DNA from: Phoronis australis
Taxonomy: Eukaryota; Phoronida; Phoronidae
Direction of reading: 5' to 3'
DNA length: 64,000 nucleotides
Assembly: GCA_002633005.1 (NCBI GenBank)
Contig: NMRA01000162.1
Span: 365,632-429,631 of the forward strand
The translations under genes were made by a program, and so were the position numbers. The first letter of the stretch is position 1, and each line of letters opens with the position of its first letter. Below the pieces are notes generated by a model, which saw only the letters and a list, made by a program, of their open reading frames with translations, made no database searches and had not been told where the DNA came from. Below, piece by piece: positions 12,101-24,308 of this stretch.

Positions 12101-13090
12101 ATGTTAAGTTGTCTATGAACAAAAGTTCCACATGCAAGAAAAGTAATACTATGTTTTCAATTGTAGCTAGCTGGGTAAGTATCTGCTGTGCACAAGATTC
12201 AAGAATAAACAATTATCAGTGTATTTAAAAACAAAATGGCAAACTGAACAAGCACATAATACTTACATACATACATACATACATACAAAGAAACAACATT
12301 GCAATGGAATCCATGATCAGGCATATCAAGTGCTGAATTTCTGAATAGGTTCATTTCTCTCAGGTTATTGCTTAAGGATAGCTTTTCACTTTGTCTAAAG
12401 GTAAAATAGATGGTCAGGCGGTTGGTTTCAGTTGTTTTTTCTCACCTGTAACAGAATAGTGGGAGAAATATTAGCAAATTATAAAAGAAAACGCAAGACA
12501 AACTACTTTTGTAAGGCAGAACAAACGTGACGTTTCATCTTCATGTTTATATGTAGAAACTAATTATTTTTATACCCAAGTCTTATTTAATATCTGAATT
12601 AAAATATGTGAAACAGGCTAAAAGTGATTTAACAATGCGTGTTTTGCATGACACTTGAAATGTGCTTCTGATATCAACAAGCAAAATTCATTCTATGTGT
12701 AAATTTTTATTGCAATGCAATGTTACAACATTTACTGAATTAAGGCTTATTCATGTTAATTCGGTAACTAATCTGGTAGTCTTGGGGGGTGATTTCCGCT
12801 ATAAAATAAGGAAACTCACTCATCTAGAGAAGGTTATTGGACACATCATAGTTTTGAAGAAAAACTGCTGTGAAAAAGTCACCCTTGACTTCTGAGCGTC
12901 ACGTACCATATACCTCTTATATTGGGCGCACTCCTACCCAGGACTATATGAATATGTTGTGCTAGCCTACCCGGCATCCGAGTCCCGAGTGAGTTTCCGA
13001 AAAGAAACACTTAGCTCCACTCAATAAACCCGTTATTCAGTGGGGTAACTGGTGGGGATAACATCACCGAACTGGTTGCTAAAAACTTAC
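9191..13090. other. SLC16-like intron DNA without recognisable gene
   Basis: The DNA is AT-rich, with no conserved coding block on either strand. The short frames at 9834-10040 and 10558-10881 (minus) have no motif and look like chance. A CATA microsatellite lies near 12264-12288. The word CCGAATAGCCCCAT near 9850 (minus) also occurs at 13366 (plus) and is probably a dispersed repeat end. Confidence 0.4.
12264..12288 (+). repeat. CATA microsatellite
   Basis: This is a short uninterrupted run of about six tetranucleotide units. Confidence 0.9.
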
Positions 13091-13280
13091 CAAGTAAATG
13101 GAAATGCATAGAGTACACAAGGGACTTTTTGTCAGATGGTTGACCATTTTGACCACAATTGTCCACGAATATAGTAACCTTAGATCTTTTGGCAATTTGT
13201 GGCCACCTGTCGAAGACTTGTACAACGGAAATAGCTGTAATAAGCTTTAGCGCGACGACGTATTTTGATAACAGTTCCAT
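13091..13280 (-). CDS. Candidate first coding exon with signal anchor, unknown protein
   Basis: On the minus strand an ATG at 13280 in good context (aaagATGG) opens 63 codons. They end at a strong donor, ttg/gtaagttttt, at 13091/13090. Residues 8-23 are hydrophobic and could be a signal peptide or anchor. The rest, including FVDNCGQNGQ, has no domain I recognise. Upstream, at about 13314-13322, there is a GCATGCGC word like the core of an NRF-1 site, which would suit a promoter. No downstream exon was identified, so this could be chance. If real, the gene is nested antisense in the transporter intron. Confidence 0.3.
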
Positions 13281-14589
13281 CTTTTACCACTTGTTTACAG
13301 GCAGACAGCGACGCATGCGCAATTCAATCACCACTAGTACAGCAGCGACACCACGAGGAGAATTCTCCGAATAGCCCCATTTAAAGCTTGTTACATGATA
13401 AATTTGCATAATTTATGCAAATAAAGCCCCTTTTTATTAAATTCTGTTTCTGTTCATGTCTTCCTTACGGGGCACTAAATGTAAATTATTTTGATATTCG
13501 AGCTTAGCATGCAATGAATTCAACGAAATCACTTTGCAGGTCATTACATCATAAACTTGTATCAAGTTCCTGTAAATTGTGACCATCAAGGGTTGTTTGG
13601 TTCATGGTGTTGGCTACATATGGCTCGGGATGAATTGATTAAGGTTGAGACACCTTTGCATGTTGCACCATCTGAAAAAGGTCGGAAAGCATTTTCAGAG
13701 GTGTGTTGGTGGCATGGTAGGGAGTTATTTAAGTCTGAGAGAAGTGACTAAAATGATACACGGAAATCTGGTGTAGCTTTACCATCACGGCATTGAGGCT
13801 AAGCATTGATCATTTTAGAAAAACGTGGGCTTGGGTCAGATAAAACATACGATACAAATGCACATGGTATAAATTAAAGAGCCTATGGGCCATTACTTTT
13901 TGTTCCTATTTCGTTTCCAATTATAGTGGGTCCGTTGGCTCGAGCTAGCTATCGGAGTGCCTCAGTGCAATCAGTGCGCTCTAAAATTATCACTGTTCGC
14001 TAAAGTATTGCTTGGAAAATCTCCGAAGCTGCAAAACTTGTCCTCAAAATTTACAGACGTCCATATATACGATCGTTTTGGCTGCCGTGCATGCTGTCAG
14101 ATACATTGCTTAGTATGTTGTCGTTACAACTGCGACTAGCCTGCTATTAATTTGGCTAAAAGCGAAAATCGAATAAGGTGAGCTTTTTATTATCGCAAAA
14201 TCGGTGTCATACTATTCCTTACTGTTAAAGGATTCTAGTTACATTACCAGCAAAAATGACACATGTACGCTATTGTCTGCAAATTGAGTTTTTTTTAAAC
14301 TTTCATTATCAATAAGCAACATTACAATGTAAATCAAAATGAACACATACACGCGCGCACGCACCCATTCAATGGTCTCTTAGTTTTCAACAATGTGAGC
14401 AAATTTTAAGCATCTATTTCTAAATCTATCAAACTGTGTTTTTTTCGAAAATATATTTGTCTGTGAGATAATACTGTATAAAAATATCAACAAAAGCATT
14501 AATAGATTGTAAAGCGACCCCCAGTCTTTGACAGTATATGTAAAATTTCTCTAGAATCAAAACTAAGTTTGTAGGTGAATAGGCCTATG
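13281..14589. other. No recognisable gene
   Basis: Frames at 13557-13751 and 13957-14139 (plus) lack any known motif. Nothing else was found. Confidence 0.4.
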
Positions 14590-14850
14590 TGTTGTTGATT
14601 CCAAAAAGAACAGTATCGTTCATTATTGTTTCATCGCTATCACTGAAGCAAAATTCAAAAATATCTTCCCAGAAGGTCCTTGTGTAGTTATAATGTACAA
14701 ATAAGAGCATCAATGTTTCTGGGGCTTTGTTACAAAATGTACAAACAGAAGAATCCGGGACGCCTTTTTGTAAAGATATGAATTTCTACATAATGTTCTA
14801 TGAACTAGTCGATACTGAAACCATCTCAATTTAACGTCTAGAGAAAAATT
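14590..14850 (-). pseudogene. L1/Tx1-like reverse transcriptase C-terminal fragment
   Basis: The minus strand reads LDVKLRWFQYRLVHRT near 14835, then in a shifted frame a C..FC zinc-knuckle-like stretch (SSVCTFCNKAPET) near 14740, and a tail to about 14600. This is the characteristic end of L1/Tx1-group ORF2 proteins. Only the last portion is present and it is frameshifted. Similar tails occur at 33724-34059 and 43700-44390. Confidence 0.6.
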
Positions 14851-15186
14851 AAAAACATTTAATTGAATTGAGTTGGTAACGGAAATGTGACTATAAAAAA
14901 TATTGCAGTTTTATGATAGCAAAGGATCATTGCTTTACAACTAAAATGGCAAAATTGTGATGTCCCAAGCATATTTTTGTTTTTAACTGTTAAAACTTGC
15001 AACAAAAACAATAAATCAAAATCCTTTTATGGTAAAACATACTCTAGTAGCCATCCTGTGATATTGGTTGTCGGCAGGTGGCACACCAGGGTGCGCCCCC
15101 CGTGATTTATGAATGCACTTGTCACCAATCATCGTTCCACACTTCACCGGCATCTAAAACTATTTGCTTGAAGCTTGGACGTCCTG

Positions 15187-15352
15187 AGGCCCGTTCCAAG
15201 AAACTAACTTAAGTTCATTTTTACTTAAGTCTAAGATTTGTCTCAACCTCCAAACTTTGAAATTTCTACAACCGGTTAAATCAACTACAAAACAAAATTA
15301 AGCCTAAAACTTAAGATAACTTTCTTGCAACGGACTTAAGGCAAACTTAAGT
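15187..15352. repeat. MITE-like inverted repeat, TTAAG-rich
   Basis: The ends cgttccaagaaa and tttcttgcaacgg are imperfect inverted copies. Several ACTTAAG/CTTAAGT words lie inside. No coding potential was seen. Boundaries are approximate. Confidence 0.35.
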
Positions 15353-15739
15353 TTTATCTTAAAATCGACTGAAGTGTAAGATTTATCTTGGCCAAGCCAG
15401 TTTTTTTAGAACGAATCCCCGTTCATTCATTTATTCACAGGTCACGGGTTTGAATTTTATCCTATTATACGTGGTTGTCACCGTATAAACCATCCGATGT
15501 CAGGCACATTTCGAATTATATGGGCAGCACTTGCTTAAGTGAAAGCGGGGCATTTAGGTTTGTGCCGAAACGCAAGGATGGAATGAGCAAAAAACCCAAA
15601 CTACCGTGCATTCAGAAGTCATGTTGTACGTCCAAGTTGATTGATTGCATGCGCCCACCTAGCTTAACATATGGGGAGCTCAAATTTTTGAGTTTGTGAA
15701 CCTGTTACCGGGGACTAAAAAACAAAAAAACAAGCACTA

Positions 15740-15920
15740 TATTCAGACCTATGAATTCGCGCCGAATTCCTGGGGACTTTTGTCTCGTTTCTGTTTCTCG
15801 GACTTTTTGTTTCTCTGATGCGGACCTTTTTGCCCACTCCGCAAAATGGGAGGGAGGGGGGTTGGCTCTTTGGAGCCCCCTCGAGCCCCCCTGGCTGCTC
15901 GCATGGATTGCAATTGAAAT
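15740..15920 (+). repeat. Dispersed G/C-run repeat, copy A
   Basis: It shares tttctctga.gcggac, ctttttgcccact and a G-run followed by gagcccccctgg with 21450-21600. The shared words are in the same order and on the same strand. The family is unknown. Confidence 0.55.
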
Positions 15921-17642
15921 TTCTGGGGAAATGGCTTCGCTGCGATAGCACCTCTAACTATTCCACATACTCCAGTGGCAGACCTGAAGACATCGGAACC
16001 ATGGCAAGAATCCCCAGATTCGCACCACTAACTCCCCCACACCAAAAATTGGTCCATGCACGGTGACCAAACTCAAGTCCCAGTGACAAGACTCCATGGT
16101 CTAATTTGCAATTGGAATTTTGTCTTGGTAATCGCGTATGAAACCTGTTCGGTGCCTCTATGTAGGAGTGCGACTATGGGGATTTATTCCATCGGTTCGG
16201 TGACTAAGGTATACATGTAGTAACTACAAGTTAGAGGTGCTTAGAACAACCCTTGATAACATGGTAATCATTAGCAATTAGCTGAAGAAAACTGTTCCTT
16301 GTGGAAAAGCTCGGATAAATTACATGAATTTTCATGAATTACAATATTGATTAACAGGCCTACTCTGCAATTCATTGCATCTCTGAGGGGGAGCATTCGA
16401 AAAAAATCCTTTATTTGCATGAATAATAAGTTACGCAAATCTATGATGTAATGACATAAAAACTAATTTATTAAAATCATTGACGATAAAAACGTGGGTG
16501 CAAATATCAAAATCATTTTGAAGAATAGTTGTCATTTTTGTATAAATTATCCAAAAACTGACCTCATTAAATTAATTGAATACATAGACATACTGTAGGT
16601 AGTAAAAACGTAATCGTGAAATTTGTTACGCTTGCAAAAGTAGATTTTTAAATTATCATGAACTTAATTCGCATAAATTATGCAAATTCACTAATTATCC
16701 TCCTGCATCAAACTTCTTTGATTTAATGACCTCAGTGATATAAGTGAAAAATCACAATAACATACTTGCAGTATTCGGTAAGGAAGGAAAAACAGAATTT
16801 TGCATGCTGGCGGCTTAAATTTGCATATTTAAAAATACTTAAAACAACTAAGAAATTTATACTGCCAAGAATTTTTAGGCTCTCTATGGGTGGCAACTCG
16901 ACTAGTAAAATTTTACGGATAAAAATAAGCTCGACAAAGATTTTAGCATTACATAGAACGTACATGTAAGAGAGAAGCAAGGAGCACAACTCGATACGAC
17001 AACGAAGGTAACATATATATCGCAGGGGAGACCTGCCGATTGTCCACTTTAGACAATGATGTTAGTGACGTTGTCAGTGCTGCTAAGTACCCGCTAGTCT
17101 TTTATTTGTTTGTAGTGACAAGCAACCATAACACAATTTTGTATTGTAAACACATGAACTGTTTCTGTACCATCTGAGACTGTCTGGACACGCACATACA
17201 TGTACTTCGTCAAAAACACCTGTCCACAAAAAATTTTGTTCAAAAGCTTCATACCGAGTCGCTGGTAGTGTCGAAACAAACTCCTTTCTTACGGTGTGCA
17301 GCTGTGTAGCAAAACACCGAGAGATATAACAAACAAACAAATAGAAACACTAACTAATGTATATTACGAGACTGCATGTCTCATCATCAGGCAATAAGTG
17401 GAATTAACATGTACATGTACGTAGCGAAATAAACAATGAAATACACATAACGGCGGAATGAGGGGCATACAAGCAGAGAGTGTGAAAGCAACACACGGTG
17501 GTCAGCTCACGACCCTATCACAGCGTGTGGTACACACCTGTGAACTGTTTGTGTTAATGAAGGGCTGCTACCGAACTATACATACGTGTACATGTACCGC
17601 TGTCCTCAAGCCTTGCTGTTGCATCCCGTGTTCGTTAACACA

Positions 17643-17712
17643 TGTACTTTTATGTTCATGTAAAGGCAATCGTCTTTTAAGACGATTGCCTTTACATGAA
17701 CATAAAAGTACA
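17643..17712. repeat. Perfect 34-bp-arm palindrome with 2-nt spacer
   Basis: Arms 17643-17676 and 17679-17712 are exact reverse complements, separated only by TT. A transcript of either strand would form an uninterrupted 34-bp hairpin. The short plus-strand frame that spans it has no known domain. A fold-back read or assembly artefact is an alternative. Confidence 0.9.
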
Positions 17713-17776
17713 ATTAAAATTGTTTTATGGTTGAATTACGATTTTGTAGTTATCTTTGGTACATTCTCCTGGCGTG

Positions 17777-17916
17777 CGTTCAGTAACGCTAGGACCTACG
17801 CTAGGACCTAGCTAAAATCTAGCCAGAGTCACATGTTCTCATTTGAAATACACGACAATATCTCACGTAATCTCGCGAAGTCTTGCTTTTTAGCGAGGTC
17901 CTAGCGTTACTGAACG
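17777..17916. mobile_element. 140-bp MITE with 21-bp perfect TIRs
   Basis: The left end 17777-17797 begins CGTTCAGTAACG. The right end 17896-17916 is its exact reverse complement. There is no coding capacity. A second AGGACCTACGCTAGGACCT-like repeat sits just inside the left end. No clear target duplication was seen. Confidence 0.75.
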
Positions 17917-18480
17917 GGAGACTGGTTTCTACGTAATTGACCTATCGCAAGCTCCGTCCCTTTACGTAATGTCGACTAACAAACAATGAGTTTTACCCCG
18001 CAACATGTTGTTTGTCGGGTAAAATGACGGCGTGGAAACGAAGGTGTGTCAAGAATGATGAGTTCTTAATGGTCAGTTAAGCTGTCACTCAAAATCCTGG
18101 GGATAGGTCAATTATGCATGGATCACTTCAGACGTAACAAATCATTCCCAGATGTCTTTGTTTACATTCTCATCGGACTGACGTTGCATGCCACATTGTA
18201 TACTTCAAGTTGCAACCTTTTCTTGGAGTCTTATTCAGTATCCCTGGAAGTTGTTACAACCACCATAAGATTCGAAGAGTACATGTACATGTACTGAAGT
18301 CCCCTTTTACCGATTTTTAGTGCCGGGATGAAGAGACCACTCGGAGTTGGTTTGCACATCAAGGATAACCAGAAAGTCTCAACTTGTCCAAAATAACATT
18401 CAAATGGTTGTCTTCCCCGTTAAATGTGTGACCAATTTAACTTGCCTTTCCGTTTTAACATAATTCGTTACTTTATATAG

Positions 18481-18597
18481 GGCAAGGTGTCTTCCTCACT
18501 TTCATGGCGCCTCTCGCGCTGAGCAGAGGGACGACGCCGTCGAATGTTTCCTGGTTGTATTGCAGCATTGGATTGTCTGTTATCGTTGGTCGGATCG
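18481..18597 (+). CDS. SLC16-type transporter exon (TM7-TM8), running into an assembly gap
   Basis: Starting after the acceptor actttatatag, the frame reads QGVFLTFMAPLALSRGTTPS and then NVSWLYCSIGLSVIVGRI. This matches the SLC16 segment from TM7 to the S-I-G-xxxxx-GRI block of TM8. Phase is right: the last base of the 9190 exon plus GG makes the glycine codon. The sequence reaches the N run one base into a codon, so the donor is missing or lies at the gap edge. The part normally encoding the GWLxD loop and TM9 was not found between here and 22568. It probably lies in the gap or in an exon I failed to see. Confidence 0.75.
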
Positions 18598-18619
18598 NNN
18601 NNNNNNNNNNNNNNNNNNN
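18598..18619. other. Assembly gap (22 N)
   Basis: This run of N interrupts the transporter exon. The true gap size is unknown. Confidence 1.
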
Positions 18620-18629
18620 GCAGGTTCGG

Positions 18630-19380
18630 TTGCATTACCTGACACCTGACGGCAGACGGAGGTGTTGAAATTATCCAATGACGTAATTGGTTTCACAAGT
18701 AGTCTATTCAGCAGTTCACAACACGGGTTAGTGGTGTCAGCTTATTGCTTCAATTCATCGTTTAACACCAATAAATCATCAAACCTCGATGTAAAACCCT
18801 TAAAACTTCTCTGAGTTCTTATAAAAACGTGTTGTCTTGTTTCGCTGTTACGAATTTACTGGTATTTGGACACACCGTAGCCTACAACGTTCGGCAGGCC
18901 AATTTACCAAGGTCCGTAGCAGGAGTTTGGGGTCTGCTCGGAGATAAATTCGAAGTATTCTTCCGTGAAATACAGACAGGAGAACCTAGATCTGTGTAGT
19001 TAATACTTGTGATTTTTTAAGTTTTAAACACACAAAACGCTCGTTATCCCGGCCAATGGTTCGGAACCCGATCAGGCCCGTCGCGGCCGGATTGACTCGT
19101 TATCCCGCCCCGTGGTTCGGAACCCGATCAGGCCCGTCGCTGCCACCGGGACTGGCAGGAACGTAAACCATGTTGAGTTGGAAACTAAACCTCCAGTCAC
19201 GAATGAGCCAAAAAAATAATTGTGCACGTAATTATTTATGGTAATTAGCCACTACACGCAAAATCTACTTACTTGTCGGGTTCCCCTTCCACAGACCGTC
19301 ATTGCACAGGTTATACAGGAACAATGATTTGAATAATGTATTTGTATTTCCAAATAAAGATTCCCCTAACAAGCGACCAT
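18630..19380 (+). repeat. Interspersed repeat family X, copy 1 (uninterrupted)
   Basis: It aligns over its whole length, with small indels, to 53237-53303 joined to 54275-54925. Shared words include ACGGCAGACGGAGGTGTTGA, ACACCAATAAATCATCAAA, GTGAAATACAGACAGGAGAA and AAATAAAGATTCCCCTAACA. No coding sequence was seen. It lacks the TIR element that splits copy 2, so it is a natural empty site. Confidence 0.8.
19040..19151 (+). repeat. Two-copy tandem duplication, 56-bp period
   Basis: The unit starting CTCGTTATCCCG at 19040 is repeated at 19096 with a few differences. Copy 2 of the surrounding repeat has only one related unit, near 54628-54665, so the duplication is specific to this copy. Confidence 0.8.
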
Positions 19381-19879
19381 AGCATATAAATTCGAGTAAT
19401 TGTTTCACAACAGCTTTCTGTCAGCAAACACTGAATTAGCATGCGCTCAGACGGCGTCGGTGCCCGGTCAATTACATTTGTTGCCGGCATCAAAACTCGG
19501 TAACGCAATGGTTTATTCATTGCTGGCTTCTCAAAACATTTGCACTCACGAGCACTCCAAGGCAATACAAATTGTATCTAATGAGACAGACTTTGTTTCA
19601 GTTTCATAAAAGCATTCTTTAGGATCATTTTAGGATGAGAATAATTATTTTGAAACAGAACACAGAAAAATAAATGTCTACATGGCAACTCCCCGGGCGC
19701 CAATCCCGATTTAGTCAAGAACTCATCCGACGAAGACTTCACGGGTCGATAGTTAGGTTTCACTGGCTATCAGTTCGAACCGGAATTCACTGATCAAGAA
19801 ATACTAGCAGCTAGAGAGGCGCTGTGAACATGCACAGGCAACGGAACGTATTGATAGTTCTTTGGTAAGCCGGAATTCG
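19381..19879. other. No recognisable gene
   Basis: Short frames only, without motifs. Confidence 0.4.
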
Positions 19880-20143
19880 TCAGCCGGAGAAATCACTGTC
19901 GAGGAAATGCCGGTCACAGACAAGGAGATGTTTCACGGCCTCACACTTGCTATTAACAGCATACCTTTCATTCTTCACTACCGCGAGCCACTTCCTAAGC
20001 ATTTTGGGCTCTCGAGGAAGTCGAAAAAACGATATACTCGCTTTCTTTGCAGCTTCATAGTTGGAACAAGCAGGAACGATGTAGTGGCATTTACTCTGCA
20101 GAAGAACCACCGACGTCACTGCTTCGTTTCTCACCTTCCTCAC
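19880..20143 (-). pseudogene. THAP zinc-finger domain fragment
   Basis: The minus-strand frame has the THAP pattern: an N-terminal C...C.N block (PACSNYEAAKK), FFRLP.EP, an invariant-type tryptophan (RKWL), and the C-x2-H pair in LVCDRHF followed by .SDF. THAP domains bind DNA and occur in host proteins and in P/Kolobok-type transposases. No ATG opens the frame, and the frame ends right after the domain. The first cysteine pair is spaced unusually widely. No transposase catalytic part was recognised nearby. It could be an isolated exon of a host THAP gene, but a TE remnant is more likely. Confidence 0.6.
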
Positions 20144-22567
20144 ATTTTAATACGACACCTCTCGGCACGGTGAGGTCGACCGTATAAGCGGATATTTGGA
20201 TATAGACCGATTAAGACGGTAAAAAGACTAATTAAATCGGGTGCATTCTCCTTTAAGAAGGACTGATCTCGGTAGTGTATGCGATAAGAGGCGAAGAGAT
20301 GCAACTGACTGGAGGAACAATCTTTATGTTGCTTTGGTTCATGTTTGGATTGAAGCGTTTCTTTTGGTTCTTTAATACAGCGGGGATGAAATTCTCTTTT
20401 AACTTTTCTAACATATGCCACACATGTATTTCTTAAATAATGGCCAACTGCGAACCACTTTTTGTGATACGTGTTTTTTTACTTAATTTTAGTCTAAAGC
20501 CCATTGTCTTTCACTTTAGAAACCTAGTTTCTTTATTGAAGACAAGCATGCATAAATTTTGCTCGTTGTCTCAATTTCTTGGAACTATACAAAAAGTTGC
20601 TTACTTTCGACTAATTTATATATTTAGCGATAAGAAGATCTATAAATGGGCACTGATTAAGATCACCACCTTAGGTAAATCTAATACCTTTGGAATAGGT
20701 GCTATATTAAAGTTCAGTGAACAGGTGTTAAGTGTAACCTACAGATCCAGATCTCATGCAATGCGGACGAGAGGTTTCAACTTACTGGAATAAACAGCGT
20801 TTTAACATCTTTTCTGCTATAATGCTGGTAAATTTCCACTGATGTGGAGTGAGATGTACCAATACCTTACGAAAAAGGGCTAACCTTGTGAAATATCAAT
20901 TGATGAGCAAGAACGTACATTTTCCATTGCCAAGATGTACATGTATCCGCGATAAAGCGCCGACAGAGCGGGAAAATTTCGATCTCAGACGGCGTCAGAA
21001 GGCTAAAATAAATTATTGAACTTTAACTAATCAAACAATGGGATTTATTCCTTTGCGTTTATGTTTTTGAACCCTTATGTAATAATTAGATTTCGATCCA
21101 CCAAATATGATCCGGGATCAATCAGAAGTTATGCTCTTATTATGCTAGAGGGCGCCAATATGAACAGTCCTCTGTTTGTTTTTAAACTCGTAAATCTTAA
21201 GCAGAGACTTGTACTCAAGATACGGATGACACTCACAAGCACCCAAAATATATCATGCAAACTGCTCTGACACGAATATTTCTAATCTTTATACTTTTAA
21301 GGAAAAAGTAGTACCTTGAGACGAATACCGCGGACAAGAGTAATTCAGTCTTCGAATTTCGTCCCATGCGCGCAACTAGCCTAAAATATAGGGGTGCTCG
21401 AATTTTGAGAATGGACCTTTTACAAAAAAAAATAGTTACCCGTTCAGAGGTGTGGGTTGTACATTCGCCGAATTCCTGCGTTTTTCTACATTTTTTTGAC
21501 ATTTTGTTTCTCTGAGGCGGACCTTTTTGCCCACTTCGCCAAATGGGGCGGGGGGGGGGCTCGAACGAGTCCCCCCTGGGTGAGCGCATGCGTCCATAAT
21601 TTAAGCGAAAATTCTCACTGATTCACATTAACCTGGTATCAATAACCATCACGTATGTCGTTGGTAATGGACAGAAAAACAGGGATTCGTGGCAAGCTGT
21701 AATACCTTTACACGCGTGGCAGTTGATTGCCGCCGGGGGTTCTAAACTCCCGAGGGGCGCTCGACTATATTTTTGACGGGGGTTGCAACTGAAAAAATAG
21801 GATTCCTGCCGGCTTAAAGAGTGTAGTTGGAATAACGGCCCCATTTGTAGGGAGTTTTCCAATTTGTAGGGGCTGATTCTTGGACTCAAAGCTGATGTTT
21901 CAACAGTTCAAGAACTGGAACTCGACACTCATGAGAACATCGTTTACAAACAAGGTTTTAAACACATAATATACAATTAAAAACTCACCACTATGCTTTC
22001 GTTGTGTGGATGAAAAACGAATCTACGTTGTATTATACAATATCGAACTCAGCTCATTAACGGGACAACGTTTAATGTATGTTGAAAATCGACAAAATTT
22101 TGTTGGAAAAGGCACCCTTCCGCTGGAAAACCGGTCGTGAAAGGTCACTGGTCTGAGCGGCACGTCCCAGATACATGCACGTCTTCTATGGGGTTACAAA
22201 CTCTGCTCAACTTACGTCGCAAAGGGAATGTCCTATCTTAAAACTGTCATTACTGAAAGGCCGAATACCCTGCAGCAAGTAAGGGGAACTCAAACGTACA
22301 ATAGACTAAATTTTCCTAAAGTCCAATTTTGTGCGGACCATTTTGGAAATATGTAAGTTCATTCGTCGGCCATATCGTGTGCTTAACTAATATAAAAGAA
22401 CCATCAGATCCTCGCACGCACGCAAGCACGCAAGTGTTTGCGCACACAAACACCCAGAGAGTTTCTTTCCCAGTTTCGGGTAACGCTTGGATAAAAGTCT
22501 CTTTCAGACCCCAATGCGTACAAAATCCAACATGGACACTAAAATACAAACTTTCCCGTTATCTTAG
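20144..22567. other. SLC16-like intron DNA
   Basis: The frame at 20440-20793 (plus) is open but without motifs. The expected transporter exon encoding TM9-TM10 was looked for here and not found. The G-run repeat copy B lies at 21450-21600. Confidence 0.4.
21450..21600 (+). repeat. Dispersed G/C-run repeat, copy B
   Basis: It has the same ordered words as 15740-15920, including GCGGACCTTTTTGCCCACT, then a G10 run and a C-run. Confidence 0.55.
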
Positions 22568-22693
22568 CTGTCTATGCATCCCTCCGCACCATCGTACTTG
22601 TGGACGTTTTGGGCATTGACAAGCTTACGCACAGTCTAGGAATACTAGCGACATTCCAAGGAATTGGATTTTCTGTAATGCCTCCTCTCGCAG
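22568..22693 (+). CDS. SLC16-type transporter exon (TM10-TM11)
   Basis: The acceptor ctttcccgttatcttag precedes a 126-nt exon. It reads VYASLRTIVLVDVLGIDKLT, then HSLGILATFQGIGFSVMPPLA, and ends at donor gcag/gtttgtg. It matches the SLC16 block (F)VSLRxxxLVDLLGxxKLTxAxGLLxxFQGIxxxxGPPLAG. The exon is phase 1 on both sides. Its last G joins GT of the 25037 exon to complete the glycine of PPLAG. The glycine normally before PPL is a methionine here. Upstream of the acceptor the frame is closed by a TAA at 22540, which supports this boundary. Confidence 0.8.
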
Positions 22694-23605
22694 GTTTGTG
22701 TATTCTATACATAGCACTTATATTGTCTGTCTGCATGTTTTTACGATGTTTCAAGTAAGAATATTACCTGTACTTTAAGATCTGTAGTTGTTTTGTCTGC
22801 AAGGTTAGGTGTAACCCTATTTCACAAAATGCTATTAAACTGTGAGATGTACATGCAGCAGGTTATATTTAATTTCTCAAAAATAGTTGTGGTTTTCTAG
22901 TGAAGAACGCTGCATTTTGAAAAGCCGTTACTCAAACTCAACATTTGTTTACTAGCAACCTGTCAAACCATATCTTCCACCAAAGTGTCCCCACAATACA
23001 ACGCCATATTGTTTGTCAACCCTCACAAGTTTGGAGTGAAACAGCTGTCTTCAGTATTGTTTCAAAGTTCCGAAAATTCGGTGACAAGTCAGACTGTAAA
23101 GGAAATTATTTGTCAGAGGTCAAGCAAAATCTGACGCGTAAGTCAACTCCATGCGAGACTCGATTTCCCGCTGCAGTCGAAGTCACACTCATTCCCAGAG
23201 GCTGACGGTCTGTAACTGAAGTTCGCCGTCCGTCTGAGTTAGAAAAAAAACCGCCATGATTTCAACAAAGGTTCATAAAATTGCAGCGACTACGACCCAA
23301 GCTCTGGGGGCTAGTACGCAAAAGACTTAGTATCTTTACCAACCTACGAAAATAGTGCACGAATTATCTTACACTGTAGTCAAAACTCCTGAATTTAAAG
23401 CGTTCCCACAATGGATTTTTGCACTTTTTGAGGTTTTAAAACTTGCATAATAATTTTGTTACATAAATGCGTAGTAAAGAAACACTTCTTTTGGATAATA
23501 ATTGAGGAGTTTAAAAAAAATATTTTCGGTTTCCTGCACCAGTGGAAAAATTTGATCAGTTGACATGATATATGCAATGGCACAAAGTAAGTTACGAAGG
23601 CTTAG
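22694..23605. other. Intron DNA, no gene recognised
   Basis: Nothing with a recognisable motif on either strand. Confidence 0.4.
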
Positions 23606-23899
23606 AGAGCGACCTTCACGAGTATTATAGACAGGTATGCAGATGGAACTGAAGACGACACTCAGTCCATATATACAACTGATAATGAGTTAGATCTCAC
23701 CATATTGGCAGACTTTGCGCGTTTTAGGCCGTATGACCTCGACCCTCCCGCACCGGTGTCCCCGGTTGGTGAAGTCGAGTTCGAGTCTTCTCAGTCTGAA
23801 GTTCTTGCCCCGACTGTCAAAACCCAGTCGCGGATAGCGGTTATATTGATTTCCTGTCTTCGAATGCCGAGTGCGTTGGCCATGAACGATCATGGCTAA
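23606..23899 (+). pseudogene. Acidic ORF resembling the start of the Kolobok-linked cysteine-domain protein
   Basis: An open plus frame of about 97 codons has an acidic start (DGTEDDTQS and DNELDLT), then FRPYDLDPP, then an acidic serine-rich stretch. The YDLDPP word in an acidic context resembles GGYMFEPEY of the antisense gene at 52456-52767. No WCxC cysteine block follows. It lies 410 bp from a Kolobok end fragment in the orientation such a gene would have. The link is inference only. Confidence 0.25.
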
Positions 23900-24308
23900 T
23901 TATTGTGATGCTAACCAGATTTTATTTCTGGTAAATAATACTCGTTCCTGTCTCTCCTCTTCTAAAATTGTGGAAGCTCTGTACCGGTTGTTATTCGTCG
24001 ATTAGCTCCATCTAGTGTTCAACTCCAGCCTCTGTGTCGTCTGCGGTCATGACCACAAATTATTTATCATTCATCGACTTTAAAGTTTTCTGCTATTAGG
24101 CATTGACGTATATGTAGATAGCATGCATTCCCACAAAACTTAAGCAAGGCTGAACTGGTGAGAACTTTCGCACTGCAACCATATTCATTATCTCAGTCAG
24201 ATTTTGATACTTAGGGTTATACTCAATGTGTGCGTGACATCCATATTCCTAGCAATAGGTGCAATACAATACACTCTTTTTGTTCATCAAAATGGAGTTA
24301 TCTTCATC

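Larger units (their letters stand above)
14851..17642. other. Intron DNA with dispersed repeats
   Basis: No host exon was recognised. It includes a TTAAG-rich MITE-like patch near 15187-15352, whose ends (cgttccaagaaa and tttcttgcaacgg) are roughly inverted. It also includes a C/G-rich repeat at 15740-15920. A 40-bp stretch at 17005-17048 (gtaacatatatatc...gccgattgtc) recurs at 30566-30612. Confidence 0.4.

Noticed and set aside
17458-17811. 117-codon plus-strand frame
   Set aside because: It runs through the perfect palindrome and into the MITE end, and has no motif. It is open by chance.
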